DNA from: Peribacillus simplex
GTDB taxonomy: Bacteria; Bacillota; Bacilli; Bacillales; DSM-1321
DNA: 64,000 bases
Assembly: GCF_001578185.1 (NCBI RefSeq)
Contig: NZ_CP011008.1
Coordinates: 1,888,001 to 1,952,000 of the forward strand
Direction of reading: 5' to 3'
Shown in pieces: positions 8,773 through 17,958 of the stretch (within the stretch, counting starts at the first letter, position 1; each line of letters begins with the position of its first letter). The position numbers and the translations under genes are program-made. A model generated the notes under the pieces. That model did not search any database and was not told the DNA's origin. It saw only the letters and a list, made by a program, of their open reading frames with translations.

Positions 8773-9543
8773 ATGGAAAATGTAAAGGGAATCGATGTTT
8801 CACATTGGCAAGGTGCTATTAATTGGGATGAAGTTGCTAAGGCCGGCATGAAGTTTGTATTCATTAAAGCAACCGAGGGAACGAATTATCCTAAGGTCTC
8901 GTATTTTAAAGAAAATGCTCCTCAAGCTTTGGCAGCGGGGTTGAAAGTCGGGGCCTATCACTATGCTAAGTTTGCTACTGTTGCTGGGGCAAAGGCAGAG
9001 GCTGCTTATTTTTTAGATTCTATCAGCTCTTTTACTTTAAATTACCCTGTTGTTCTTGATCTTGAAGAAAATAAAAAAGGTGCAAATAAAAAAAAGTTAA
9101 CCGATGCAGCAATAGCTTTTTTAGACTCTATCGAAGAAGCAGGATACACCGCTATGCTTTATACTGGTAAATACTTTCTCGAAAATACTTTAGATGAATC
9201 AAGATTGACGAAGTACGCTTTGTGGATTGCCCGATACAACAGCTCGTTGGGACGAAGCACAGATATTTGGCAGCATTCCGATTCTGGTAAGATAAGTGGT
9301 ATCAGCACAAAGGTGGATTTGAATATAGCTTATAGGGATTTTACAAATACAGTAAACTCTTTTAGGACGCCCAACTCCCGTGCATTGAAAACTGAATCAA
9401 CCACAACATATACTGTAACAAAAGGCGACACACTAAGCTTGATTGCAAAAAACAAAAAAACAACCGTAAAATCTCTTGTTAGTCTTAACAGCATTAAAAA
9501 CCCGGACAAAATTTATATCGGTCAAAAGCTAAGGTTGAAATAA
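8773..9543 (+). CDS. GH25 muramidase with C-terminal LysM
   Basis: A 256-residue peptidoglycan hydrolase. Residues 1-190 form a GH25 (Chalaropsis lysozyme-like) domain: GIDVSHWQG gives the first catalytic-site Asp (D8), and VVLDLEE gives the Asp/Glu pair (D96, E98) that cleaves MurNAc-GlcNAc bonds. Residues about 210-255 are one LysM repeat ([14 protein letters not shown] ... [10 protein letters not shown]) for wall binding. No signal peptide is visible, as in phage endolysins and some spore-lytic enzymes. The ATG at 8773 has GAGGAGG eight bases upstream, preferred over the in-frame Met at 8725. Its terminator downstream is split by an IS element. Confidence 0.9.
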   Translation: MENVKGIDVSHWQGAINWDEVAKAGMKFVFIKATEGTNYPKVSYFKENAPQALAAGLKVGAYHYAKFATVAGAKAEAAYFLDSISSFTLNYPVVLDLEENKKGANKKKLTDAAIAFLDSIEEAGYTAMLYTGKYFLENTLDESRLTKYALWIARYNSSLGRSTDIWQHSDSGKISGISTKVDLNIAYRDFTNTVNSFRTPNSRALKTESTTTYTVTKGDTLSLIAKNKKTTVKSLVSLNSIKNPDKIYIGQKLRLK

Positions 9544-9547
9544 GAAA

Positions 9548-9562
9548 AGGCTCTTCTCTATA
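9548..9562 (+). terminator. Left half of a terminator split by an IS
   Basis: GCTCTTCTCT (9550-9559) pairs with AGAGAGGAGC at 11061-11070; together with one copy of ATA as the loop they make a bidirectional intrinsic terminator for the GH25 gene and sspH. The IS element lies between the halves. Confidence 0.8.
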
Positions 9563-9609
9563 TGAACTGTGCCCTTCAAAATGGACAGTCTTAAAAAAAG
9601 ACCTATAAA

Positions 9610-10515
9610 TTAAGCAGCTAATAGTTGACTCCCGTATTGTGCGGGAGTCATTCTATTTAGGCTCCATTGGTAACGATTTGTATTGTAATCTTCCATATAT
9701 TCTTCAATTAATTGGTGTAACTCATCAAAAGTTTGACACTCCAAATAATCCACTTCATCTTTAAAATGGCCAAAGAATGATTCCATAGGGGCATTGTCCC
9801 AACAGTTTCCCTTTCGGGACATGGATTGTTTCAGCCCTAGTTCTTTCACTCGGCGCTGGAACTCAGGGTGTGTATAATGAACGCCTTGGTCTGAATGAAT
9901 GATCGCTTCAGGATGAATCAGATCATTTAGGGAATCAGAGAGCTTCTCCAATGTGTGATAGACAATCCCCATCTTGAGACTTCTAGATAAGTGAAAAGCG
10001 ATGATTTCTCGTGTAACAGCATCTTTGACACAAGAAAGATAAGCTGGTTGTCCAGAACCATAATAAACGTAAGTAATATCTGTAAGGAGAATTTTCCTCG
10101 GTTCTCCTTGGTTAAAATTCCTGTTTAAGTGGTTTGGAACGGCCTTATGCTCATGAGTGGCTTTCGCTAATTTCTTATAAGGTTTCGCTTGACGAATTAT
10201 GGCTTTAAGATTGAATTTATGCATAAGCCTTCGAATCTTTTTATGGTTCATCGTGACAAAATACTTATTCTCTAAAATCATTTTGATGGTGAGGGCACCT
10301 GCTTTTTTCTTCTTGGCCTCAAATACTTCCTTAATAAGTTCATAATCCTGCGAATCTTTCTTCTCGTGAGTCAATCGAATCCTTTCAGCATGTATCCAAG
10401 CATAATATCCACTACGACTGACTTCGGCCATTTCACAAAAATAACGGACCATATTGGTAAGATTATATTGGCGAATGATTTGTTCAATTAACGTGAATTT
10501 TTCACTCGTTGTCAT
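9610..10515 (-). CDS. IS3-family transposase OrfB, DDE integrase
   Basis: A 301-residue rve-type integrase catalytic subunit. An HTH_21 region (about 45-105) precedes the catalytic core. The DDE residues are visible in DITYVYYGSG, IIHSDQGVHYTHPEF and NCWDNAPMESFFGHFK (second Asp to Glu about 35 residues). It mediates cut/copy of the element ends. The ATG overlaps the OrfA stop in ATGA, so translation may be coupled; the OrfB frame is also open upstream, which permits the programmed -1 frameshift that makes OrfAB in this family. No premature stop is seen. Confidence 0.92.
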   Translation of the reverse strand: MTTSEKFTLIEQIIRQYNLTNMVRYFCEMAEVSRSGYYAWIHAERIRLTHEKKDSQDYELIKEVFEAKKKKAGALTIKMILENKYFVTMNHKKIRRLMHKFNLKAIIRQAKPYKKLAKATHEHKAVPNHLNRNFNQGEPRKILLTDITYVYYGSGQPAYLSCVKDAVTREIIAFHLSRSLKMGIVYHTLEKLSDSLNDLIHPEAIIHSDQGVHYTHPEFQRRVKELGLKQSMSRKGNCWDNAPMESFFGHFKDEVDYLECQTFDELHQLIEEYMEDYNTNRYQWSLNRMTPAQYGSQLLAA

Positions 10516-10940
10516 TTTCTCTTCTTCGAAGCCTGCCTTTCGAGTTCGTCTAACTTTTTTAGAAATTCAAGTTCAGCCTCTAAATATTTAATACGAGCTT
10601 CAGCCTTTTTTAACTGATCTTCCTGCGAATACTCCTTGGATTTTGGTCTTCCTGGACTTCCTTTCCCACGTCGCTCTGTATAGAAGCCATCCTCGCCATA
10701 TTGTTCAAACGTTTTTCTCCAACGTTTTAAGCAGCCTTTTGGTTTATCCGATCCAATCATCTCTAACTCAAAGCCATGTTCAATAAAGATTTGGGTAGGT
10801 GATTTACCAGCTTGATTCTCTTTAATAGCCTTTACCTTAAAGTCTGGATGATAAGCAATCGAACGATCTGAAACCTGTTTCACATGTGGATTATTCTCTA
10901 ATTCCTTTATTTGAAATTCATTAAAATAAATCTTACTCAT
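10512..10940 (-). CDS. IS3-family transposase OrfA
   Basis: A 142-residue DNA-binding subunit. The N-terminal half holds two helix-turn-helix units (YHPDFKVKAIKENQAGKSPTQ and GCLKRWRKTFEQYGEDG), and the C terminus is a leucine-zipper-like coiled coil (about 105-140: EDQLKKAEARIKYLEAELEFL) used for oligomerisation with OrfB or OrfAB. AGGGCGGAGGAAATCAAAATG-type spacing gives a good ribosome site. Length is at the long end for OrfA, as is usual in the IS150 group. Confidence 0.88.
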   Translation of the reverse strand: MSKIYFNEFQIKELENNPHVKQVSDRSIAYHPDFKVKAIKENQAGKSPTQIFIEHGFELEMIGSDKPKGCLKRWRKTFEQYGEDGFYTERRGKGSPGRPKSKEYSQEDQLKKAEARIKYLEAELEFLKKLDELERQASKKRK

Positions 10941-11057
10941 TTTGATTTCCTCCGCCCTATATCTGAAATGATTATAAACGGGGTTCTAGAAAAAGGACAT
11001 AGAAAACCCCGAATAAGGGACTTTTTTTACTGTGTCCATAATTCGGGGTATAGTTCA

Positions 11058-11078
11058 ATAAGAGAGGAGCTTATTTTT
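11058..11078 (+). terminator. Right half of the split terminator
   Basis: Second copy of the ATA target triplet, the arm AGAGAGGAGC and the TTATTTTT tail. Read on the minus strand this same arm starts the sspH terminator. Confidence 0.8.
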
Positions 11079-11089
11079 ATTGAAATTCA

Positions 11090-11269
11090 TTATATTTCTT
11101 TAAGTTCATCAATGCCCACTTCTGATTTTTCCTCTAATGGTCCTCTGAGATGTACTGTAGCAGTTCTGCCGTCTTCATTTAAATTATCAATCCATACTGA
11201 AGTGCCATTATATCTCACCTCAATGTCAGATGATGAAGAAAGAATCTGTTTTACACGTTTAACATCCAC
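11090..11269 (-). CDS. sspH: Small acid-soluble spore protein, SspH type
   Basis: A 59-residue ORF, exactly the length of B. subtilis SspH. It opens MDVKRVKQILSSSSDIEV and continues with NGTSVWIDNLNEDGRTATVHL and a final VGIDELKEI, matching the SspH pattern (short helix, beta-rich centre, L-E-E/K-E-I end). H-type SASPs are forespore-made minor spore proteins of unproven role. The start is a GTG with GGAGGG six to seven bases upstream. It faces the GH25 gene and its terminator now contains an IS element. Confidence 0.88.
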   Translation of the reverse strand: MDVKRVKQILSSSSDIEVRYNGTSVWIDNLNEDGRTATVHLRGPLEEKSEVGIDELKEI

Positions 11270-11975
11270 ATAAATCCCTCCCTGCTTATTAGTCTACTTA
11301 TTATTTGGGGAAAGACTGAATTTTATTCGTTTTTTAAAGGTACTAAAAAATAAGCCTTAATTTCATGGGATTAATATATAACAAAAAGCCGCAATAATGT
11401 TGCACCTTTCCCTGTTATATGAGGGCGAGAGCTCAATTAATCTTATTGATAAGATGGAAATCCTAAAACTTAAAAAATATTAGGTTGTCTGCTGAAATGG
11501 ATAGGATTGTAAAAAGTGTTGAGTTGATAAAATACGAAATTTTAAGGATACTGTATGTTTAAATCCGGACTGGCGGTATATTATCCGACATGGGATTGTC
11601 CCCCACTTAAAGATTTTAAAATTGGAAGATTATTATTCTACATTATTTCACGAAATGATTCACGTATATAAAAACATTTAGAAAAAAATATAATACTCTC
11701 TTTAAAAACATATAAACACGTTGAGGTATATGGTTTTTTATGCTTAAACATCTAAGTTGAAATTACTGAAATATTTACTTTTTTGATATTCATTATTTGT
11801 TCTGTGGATTCAAAAAGTGGAGGAAGTGTACGAAAATTGAATATTTTTATCTTGAATTATTATATTTATGTAACTATAATTACATTAAAAGTACGCGAAT
11901 TGAATAAATGCACGCGAATTGAATACTTTCTTTTGAAAAACTTATTGTAAAAAATAGATAGGGGAGCCATTATCA
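11270..11975. other. Intergenic region ending in the ansA control region
   Basis: About 700 bases. The first 550 hold only broken short frames. The last 150 carry direct repeats and AT-rich promoter-like DNA before ansA. Confidence 0.5.
11830..11925 (+). promoter_or_regulatory. Direct-repeat operator upstream of ansA
   Basis: ACGCGAATTGAATA occurs at 11893-11906 and again at 11912-11925 (19-base step), and ACGAAAATTGAATA occurs at 11830-11843 (63 bases, three helical steps of 21, before the second copy). Such phased copies upstream of an asparaginase gene suggest a regulator site, for example for an AnsR-like repressor; that assignment is inference. Confidence 0.6.
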
Positions 11976-12971
11976 TTGAAAAAATTAATGTTGTTTACGA
12001 CTGGCGGAACAGTAGCCTCAATTGAAGGAGAAAACGGACTTGCACCTGAACTGCATGCCGATGATCTATTAAGTTACATACCTGAATTAAATGTACGTTG
12101 CCATATTGATACGAAGGAGTTAATGAACATTGATAGCACCAACATGCAACCAGAATTTTGGATAGATATGGCGAATGTTATTTACGAACATTACGATCAG
12201 TATGATGGATTTATTATTACGCATGGCACCGATACAATGGGTTACACATCAGCTGCACTTTCTTATATGTTACAGGATGCATCAAAACCGATTGTTATTA
12301 CAGGTTCGCAAATTCCTATTTCGTATAGTAAAACAGATGCAAAACGAAACATTTCAGATGCCATCCGTTTAGCTTGTGAAGAAATAGGTGGGGTATATAT
12401 TGTATTTGACGGCAAAGTCATTCAAGGGACAAGAGGGATTAAACTTAGGACGAAAAGCTATGATGCCTTTGAAAGTATTAATTATCCGTATGTTGCATCG
12501 ATACATGATGACATAATTGAATATAATAAATCCATTCATATCCAAAAAAATAAACACATTCAATTAGATACATCACTTTGTACAGATGTGGCGGTTGTTA
12601 AATTACATCCTGGGATAAAACCAGAATTTTTTGACTGCCTAAAAGGTTTGTATAAAGGAGTGGTTGTGGAGAGCTATGGAAGTGGTGGTATTCCTTTTCA
12701 AGTGCGCAACATTTTAGCGAAATTGATTGAATTAACCGAGCACGGTGTATCTGTTGTCATTACGACTCAATGTCTAGAAGAAGGAGAAGACATGGATATA
12801 TATGAAGTTGGTCGGAAAATTGACCATAATCGTGTAGTGCGCTCTAAAAATATGAACACAGAAGCAATTGTGCCGAAATTGATGTGGGTGCTAGGAAAAA
12901 CAACAGATCCCAAAAAGGTAAAAGAAATGATGGAAACAACGATTGCAGCAGATATTACGTTATCTTTTTGA
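11976..12971 (+). CDS. ansA: L-asparaginase, type I
   Basis: A 331-residue cytoplasmic-type asparaginase that hydrolyses asparagine to aspartate and ammonia. Both signature stretches are present: TTGGTVAS (residues 8-15, nucleophile Thr) and HGTDTMGYT (83-91, second catalytic Thr-Asp). The acidic STNM segment and a [10 protein letters not shown] segment follow family order. No signal peptide. The start is a TTG with AGGGGAG about eleven bases upstream. An amino-acid symporter follows 151 bases later on the same strand, suggesting uptake and use of the amino acid as one function. Confidence 0.93.
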   Translation: MKKLMLFTTGGTVASIEGENGLAPELHADDLLSYIPELNVRCHIDTKELMNIDSTNMQPEFWIDMANVIYEHYDQYDGFIITHGTDTMGYTSAALSYMLQDASKPIVITGSQIPISYSKTDAKRNISDAIRLACEEIGGVYIVFDGKVIQGTRGIKLRTKSYDAFESINYPYVASIHDDIIEYNKSIHIQKNKHIQLDTSLCTDVAVVKLHPGIKPEFFDCLKGLYKGVVVESYGSGGIPFQVRNILAKLIELTEHGVSVVITTQCLEEGEDMDIYEVGRKIDHNRVVRSKNMNTEAIVPKLMWVLGKTTDPKKVKEMMETTIAADITLSF

Positions 12972-13122
12972 GATACTGCCATTAAGTCATTAAATCCAAT
13001 TTTCAGGAACTATAAACCCCTGTCTTTGGACAGACATCATCAGTTGATGAAGTTGATCCTTTTTAAAATTGAAAAAAACAAGTATCTTCTAAGCTAACTA
13101 AATTTTAATAAGAGGTGTTTAA

Positions 13123-14556
13123 ATGCAACAGTTATTACATCATGTGATTGGCGTAACAAATGATTTCCTTTGGTCAAAATTATTAATTATTATGCTTGTT
13201 TCTTGTGGGATTTATTTCACAATTAAATTGAAATTTGTACAGGTTAGAATGTTAAAGGAAATGGTCCGTGTTTTATTGGAAGGAAGAAAGGGTTCTGAAG
13301 ACAGCGTTTCCCCCTTTCAAGCGTTCTGTATTGGTATGGCCGCCCGCGTTGGGACAGGTAATATTACAGGAATTGCGATTGCGATTGCATTAGGCGGTCC
13401 TGGAGCGATATTCTGGATGTGGATTATTGCAATTATTAGCTCGGCAACCAGCTTTATAGAAAGTACGTTAGCGCAAGTATATAAAGTAAAGGATAAAACT
13501 GGTTTCCGAGGCGGTCCATCCTATTATATGGAAAAAGGATTAAACAAACGTTGGATGGGAGTATTATTCTCCATTTTAATTACGCTTTCTTTCGGTCTTG
13601 TATTCAATTCTGTACAATCAAATACCGTTACAATTGCTTTTAAGAACTCATTTGGTGCAGATCGTTTAACTGTAGGGATTATCATGACACTTGCGTTCGC
13701 TGCGATTATCTTTGGCGGTGTGAAGCGTATTGGAAAAATTGCTGAATACAAGGTGATGATTCTAGGTGTGTTATACCTTGGAATGGCATTATTTGTCATA
13801 GTGATGAACATAACCAAAATGCCGGAAATTCTTTCTCTTATTATTCATAACGCGTTTGGCTTTGAACAACTGGCAGGCGGTTCAATCGGCGCTGCGTTCA
13901 TGAATGGCGTTAAACGTGGTTTATTCTCGAATGAAGCTGGTATGGGAAGTGCGCCAAACGTTGCCGCAACGGCAAAAACAAGTCATCCGGTGAAACAAGG
14001 ACTTATTCAGGCATTTGGCGTATTAACGGATACACTGATCATCTGTACAAGCACAGCATTTATTATTTTACTTTCGGATGCTTATAAACAACCAGGGCTA
14101 ACTGGTATTGCACTTACACAAACTTCATTAACTGAACACATCGGTTCCTGGGCATCAGGTTGTCTTGCGATCTTTGTTTTCCTATTTGCATTCGGTTCGT
14201 TAATTGGTAACTATTATTATGGGGAAACAAATATTCGATTTTTACACAACGGTAAAGTATGGTTGATTCTATATCGAATAGGCGCGTTCGCCATGATTGT
14301 ATTCGGAGCGGTAGCAAAAGTCGAGCTTGTATGGGATTTAGCAGATTTATTTATGGGCTTGATGGTTATCGTAAACTTAATTGCCGTTCTCTTATTATCA
14401 AAAGTAGCTTTTGCAGCATTAAGTGATTATATGAAACAGAAAAAAGCTGGTCAAGATCCTGTTTTTTATAAAGACAGCATTAAAGGTCTTGAAAATGTTG
14501 AATGTTGGGAACACTCTCAAGATGCTTCCACTTTAAAAAAGAAAAACGCCATGTAA
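13123..14556 (+). CDS. Sodium:alanine/glycine symporter family (AGCS)
   Basis: A 477-residue membrane transporter with about eleven hydrophobic segments. The family core is clear: PFQAFCIGMAARVGTGNITGIAIAIALGGPGAIFWMW near residues 64-105, ERSTLAQVYK-like ESTLAQVYKVKD, FRGGPSYYMEKGL, and GLFSNEAGMGSAPNVAATAKTSHPVKQG near 268-295. AGCS proteins import small neutral amino acids with sodium or protons. AAGAGGTG lies ahead of the ATG. Position after ansA suggests asparagine or aspartate-related uptake, which is inference; family substrates are usually alanine, glycine or glutamine. Confidence 0.9.
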   Translation: MQQLLHHVIGVTNDFLWSKLLIIMLVSCGIYFTIKLKFVQVRMLKEMVRVLLEGRKGSEDSVSPFQAFCIGMAARVGTGNITGIAIAIALGGPGAIFWMWIIAIISSATSFIESTLAQVYKVKDKTGFRGGPSYYMEKGLNKRWMGVLFSILITLSFGLVFNSVQSNTVTIAFKNSFGADRLTVGIIMTLAFAAIIFGGVKRIGKIAEYKVMILGVLYLGMALFVIVMNITKMPEILSLIIHNAFGFEQLAGGSIGAAFMNGVKRGLFSNEAGMGSAPNVAATAKTSHPVKQGLIQAFGVLTDTLIICTSTAFIILLSDAYKQPGLTGIALTQTSLTEHIGSWASGCLAIFVFLFAFGSLIGNYYYGETNIRFLHNGKVWLILYRIGAFAMIVFGAVAKVELVWDLADLFMGLMVIVNLIAVLLLSKVAFAALSDYMKQKKAGQDPVFYKDSIKGLENVECWEHSQDASTLKKKNAM

Positions 14557-14861
14557 TAAAAAAGATGTGCAGACATATGAACAAATCCACCGCATATGTT
14601 TCCGTCTGACTTATTGTTTTAAAAGTAGTGTAAGTGCTTCAACTGCATTGCTTGCTCATTATTCAACATTTCGATGAAATCGTATAAAGCCGTTTTCGTA
14701 CTTCATCGAATAAAACAATCTACCACCAGGGCTTCACTTACTGAGCCCATTGTTGAGCTATGGTTATTATGGAGTTGGAATCATCGTTTGCGATTATGTG
14801 AGACCCGAATTATATATTATCTAAGTAAGTATACCTTACTTATCAAAGGAGTTAATTCATT
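14557..14861. other. Intergenic region with a weak inverted repeat
   Basis: About 305 bases. CAGACATATG (14570-14579) can pair with CATATG...GTCTG near 14593-14608 and may end the ansA-symporter unit. The rest shows only short frames; a good ribosome site (AAAGGAG) marks the next gene. Confidence 0.45.
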
Positions 14862-15659
14862 ATGCAAGTGCTACAAAAAACGCAAAAAATAGTCCGCTAT
14901 CAGAATCAACAGGGCAAAATACATTACGGTATTGTTGAGGATGAGATGATATTACAACTGTCTAGCAGTTTTGCTGAACTTGTCAACAAGGAAATAAAGT
15001 ATGACGGGGTAGAGCTGAAATATAGTGACGTAAAAATTTTGGAACCTGTAAAACCTTCGAAAGTGGTTAATTTCGGCTGGACATATGCAGGTCATGCAAA
15101 GGAAACAGGGGGAGAGGCAAACCTTGTAGAACCATTTCTATTTTTAAAGCCATTATCTTCGCTTATTGCAGACAAGGAGAAAATCATCCTTCCCCCAAAC
15201 GATCTATCCAACCAAGTGGAACTTGAAGGGGAGGTGGCCCTTGTCATTGGAAAGCGCGGAAAAAACATTAAAGAAGAAGATGCGCTTGATTATGTGTTCG
15301 GTTGCACGATATTTAATGACGTCACAGCAAGAGACCTTACCAAAAAAGATCCACAGTTTACGCGGGGCAAAGGATTTGATACGTTCGGACCTTTGGGGCC
15401 GTGCATCGTTACCGGGATAGATCCTACAAATTTGAGGATTGTGACCACATTAAACGGCCGCGTTGTCCAAGACGGGAATACCAATCAAATGTCTCTAAGC
15501 ATTCCGTTTCTAATCAGCTGGCTTTCGCAGGTGATGACACTGGAGCCAGGTGACATTTTGGCCACGGGTTCACCATCTGGCAGCTGCTCGATTAATTCGG
15601 GGGATGTGGTCGTTGTGGAAGTCGAGAACATCGGTCAGTTATGTAATCATGTCGAGTAG
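14862..15659 (+). CDS. Fumarylacetoacetate hydrolase family protein
   Basis: A 265-residue FAH-superfamily enzyme. The C-terminal catalytic domain (about residues 65-262) shows the metal-binding pattern: ELEGEVALVIGKRGKNI (E..E), GCTIFNDVTARDL (Asp), and LATGSPSG near the end. The FTRGKGFDTFGPLGP stretch is the family active-site loop. Members cleave C-C bonds or act as decarboxylases/isomerases on beta-diketo or oxalo substrates; YcgM/YisK-like oxaloacetate decarboxylase is one possibility. AAAGGAG precedes the ATG. It stands alone, so the substrate is unknown. Confidence 0.88.
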   Translation: MQVLQKTQKIVRYQNQQGKIHYGIVEDEMILQLSSSFAELVNKEIKYDGVELKYSDVKILEPVKPSKVVNFGWTYAGHAKETGGEANLVEPFLFLKPLSSLIADKEKIILPPNDLSNQVELEGEVALVIGKRGKNIKEEDALDYVFGCTIFNDVTARDLTKKDPQFTRGKGFDTFGPLGPCIVTGIDPTNLRIVTTLNGRVVQDGNTNQMSLSIPFLISWLSQVMTLEPGDILATGSPSGSCSINSGDVVVVEVENIGQLCNHVE

Positions 15660-16392
15660 AATGTACAAGCATTCTTAAAGACCAAAAATGAAAATATTCC
15701 AATATGGATGAGCCGACTTTTTAAAATGTTCCAGGGGACATCTCCTACTATCTTTCGTAGTAATTATGATGCTACTCTCATGGGCAAAGAGATGGTTTTT
15801 TTGAAGGGAATAAGGTCGGGATGCTATTTTTGGCATATTAAGGTGAAAAGGCTTCATAAGGCAGGTATTGTAGAGGGAATACGAATATAAAATCAACCCT
15901 GGTTTTTCTGCTCATCGTAAGATAATATTGGCTGTTCCGTTTTTTACTAGAGAATTGGTATCCGACTTTTAAACCTATCACAAGAATTATCAATGAGAAC
16001 AAAAAGGCTATATTAAAAGGGATCAAGATTCATGGAGTAGTAAAAGTTAATTTGGTCTTTACCGAAGGCCGGTTTAATTACATTGTAAAAATATAAAGCT
16101 GAAGATATGCAGCAAATACATGCTAGGCTTTCTGAATCAAAAGGATTATTCTAAAAAAGAGGGAGAACAAGTCTTCCTGATGACTTGTTCTCCCCTTTGA
16201 TCATACGTTTGAATTGCAAGGTATGAGAGTATCTTTTATTAAATCTCGGCCTTTTTTCATATCTTCAATCTTTAACCATTTTCGAATCAATTTTTTAAAG
16301 GGGGACCACTCAAATGGGGTCCAAAATTCAGCAAAAACTTCTCTAAATATGACGACTTTCTTCTATTATATATACTCACCAAAAACATCTTA
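15660..16392. other. Intergenic region with one strong terminator
   Basis: About 730 bases. The open frames here have no ribosome sites or recognisable products. A 13-bp terminator hairpin at 16161-16198 again marks the end of something lost. Confidence 0.45.
16161..16198 (+). terminator. Orphan intrinsic terminator
   Basis: GGGAGAACAAGTC (16161-16173) pairs perfectly with GACTTGTTCTCCC (16182-16194), followed by CTTT. Confidence 0.75.
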
Positions 16393-17495
16393 TTACCACA
16401 AATGAATCGCATGGCGTTCTTTTTCAAAAACCCTCTCCAAATAAATTTCTGTAGTGGATAGCTGCTTATGGCCGAGGCTCTTCATAATCTGATGGACATC
16501 AACTTCATTTAAGTGAGAAATGATGGCAAAAGCTTACCTAAATGTATGAGGACGAATGGAAGAAGAACGAAACTTTAAAAAGGCAATCCACTCTCTTTAA
16601 TGGCTTTTGTTTAGTATTGAGACAAATAAGCGGGAGAGTATGCGCGGACGGTATGGGTCTTTAAGAGCGGGTCGACTCCTTGTGCTGCATCAATATCCTC
16701 GATTCCTCTAGCTGAACGGAACATTCGAATACTATTCATTCCTTTTTCTTTCAATGGTATTTGCCTTCTTTTATTTCCTTTACCTAGGAACTCTAAAAAA
16801 TACATGCTGGTAATGGAATCGTAATGCAGATCCTTGATTCGGAGTCTTGTAAACTCTTCATTAGACATGCCGTATCGTTAGTGAGGAATAATCGAAAAAA
16901 CGATGGGGTGGTTGATTTTCCTGAAATAATCAGGTAGCTGAATGACTTCCTTTGGTCCCAAATCACAGTTGGGCCGATCATCTTTTCGAATGCTTTCTTA
17001 AATAAAACTTCATGAATTGGTTCAGTGATATAGCCTGCTTCGAACAGGAATTTCAAGAAACTCTTAGATGGTTGTCTTTCTGGATAATGTTGCAACAGAA
17101 TAAGCTCCTTTTGTTACGACATAGGGGCTTATCTGATAACCTTCCTGATACATTCGAATGTGCCGGGGGATTTAAGGAGGGAGCCCACCAAAACTTTTTC
17201 CACATCTACATGGATTTCTGCCTAATAAGTGAGTAATTGATCAATAAATTAAATAAGTTCTCGCTCATAGGCTTGTATGGTGCTGGCGGACTTTTCATGT
17301 AGCTGTTTTAAATGCTCTCGCCGGTGAAGAAACCACTGGAGCATTTCTGCATCGCTAAAATCTGAAAAAGGATCATGTCCATTCTTTTCGATAGCATCTA
17401 ATTGTTCTTGTAACGTGTGAATATAAATGTCTGCAAGGCTTTTTTTCCATGCACTGCCACTGAAGCTCTTTCGCTTTTTCTATCAGTTCATGCAT
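16393..17495 (-). pseudogene. Tyrosine recombinase/integrase, degenerate
   Basis: Reading from an ATG at 17495 with a GGGAGGG ribosome site, the frame gives a SAM-like N-terminal domain (MHELIEKAKELQWQ ... SDAEMLQWFLHRREHL ... STIQAYERELIQFIDQLLTY). Several frame changes follow. The catalytic region continues as MSNEEFTRLRIKDLHYDS and FLEFLGKGNKRRQIPLKEKG, and the end SIRPHTFR, NEVDVHQIMKSLGHKQLSTTEIYLERV has the His-x-x-Arg/Lys, LGH and final Tyr of this family. At least four stops or shifts are present. It is a relic of an integrated element; the element itself cannot be outlined. Confidence 0.85.
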
Positions 17496-17958
17496 ACCTG
17501 TATCCCTCCCTTTTTATAAACCATCTATCAATAAAGTATTTATTAAATCCTTTTACTTCTTAATACAGTATTACGAATATATCTGGTACATCAGCAGAAG
17601 CTAGGTCCATTACAAGGACATTTTATGGGATTATCATTTAATGGAAATGCGGGGGATTAATTCCTGATTCGGCAATTAAACAAAGTTGATGCTTGCCGAA
17701 CAAAACCCCAATTTTCCTCAATGGGAACTAAGTTTAAGCATAAAGGAATATATTATAGAGCCAAACTTCAAGAAGGGAGTTGCTTCGGCAGCTCTTTTTC
17801 TTATGGAGTATATGGGACGGAAGGGTTGAATAAGGAAGTGGATACAATGGGACAATAATGGAGGAGAAAGTGTTGGAGGGTTTATAATTCCGGTTAGATG
17901 TATAAAGACGATATTGAAGTCATTTACACATACTTATACATGGTTATAGGGAGGTATT
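17496..17958. other. Intergenic region with UNCG hairpin, terC promoter
   Basis: About 460 bases. It contains the hairpin at 17777-17799 and, at its end, the terC ribosome site (GGGAGG). I looked for a yybP-ykoY type manganese riboswitch before terC and did not see one. Confidence 0.5.
17777..17799 (+). terminator. UNCG-tetraloop terminator-like hairpin, copy 2
   Basis: Stem GAGTTGC/GCAGCTC with a C(TTCG)G loop, followed by T5 and CTTATGG. Shares loop type and tail with copies at 8325 and 51253. Confidence 0.7.

Larger units (their letters stand above)
9563..11057 (-). mobile_element. IS3-family (IS150-group) insertion sequence, complete
   Basis: A 1495-bp element with both ends visible. 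The left end begins TGAACTGTGCCC and the right end, read on the other strand, begins TGAACTATACCCC; the imperfect inverted repeat extends about 40 bases through ATGGACA and an A7 run. It carries two overlapping minus-strand frames for OrfA and OrfB. A 3-bp ATA duplication flanks it (9560-9562 and 11058-11060), usual for the IS150 group. Both frames look intact, so the element could be active and recent. Confidence 0.92.

Noticed and set aside
11570-11680. A short frame reading EDYYSTLFHEMIH, like an HExxH zinc-protease or ArdC-type motif
   Set aside because: Only about 35 codons, no ribosome site and no supporting sequence on either side; chance or an unplaceable fragment.
14114-14317. Minus-strand frame within the AGCS transporter gene
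   Set aside because: Opposite a clear membrane-protein coding region with no start signals.
17860-17958. Possible yybP-ykoY manganese riboswitch before terC
   Set aside because: The conserved aptamer core and terminator are not visible; only a normal ribosome site is present.
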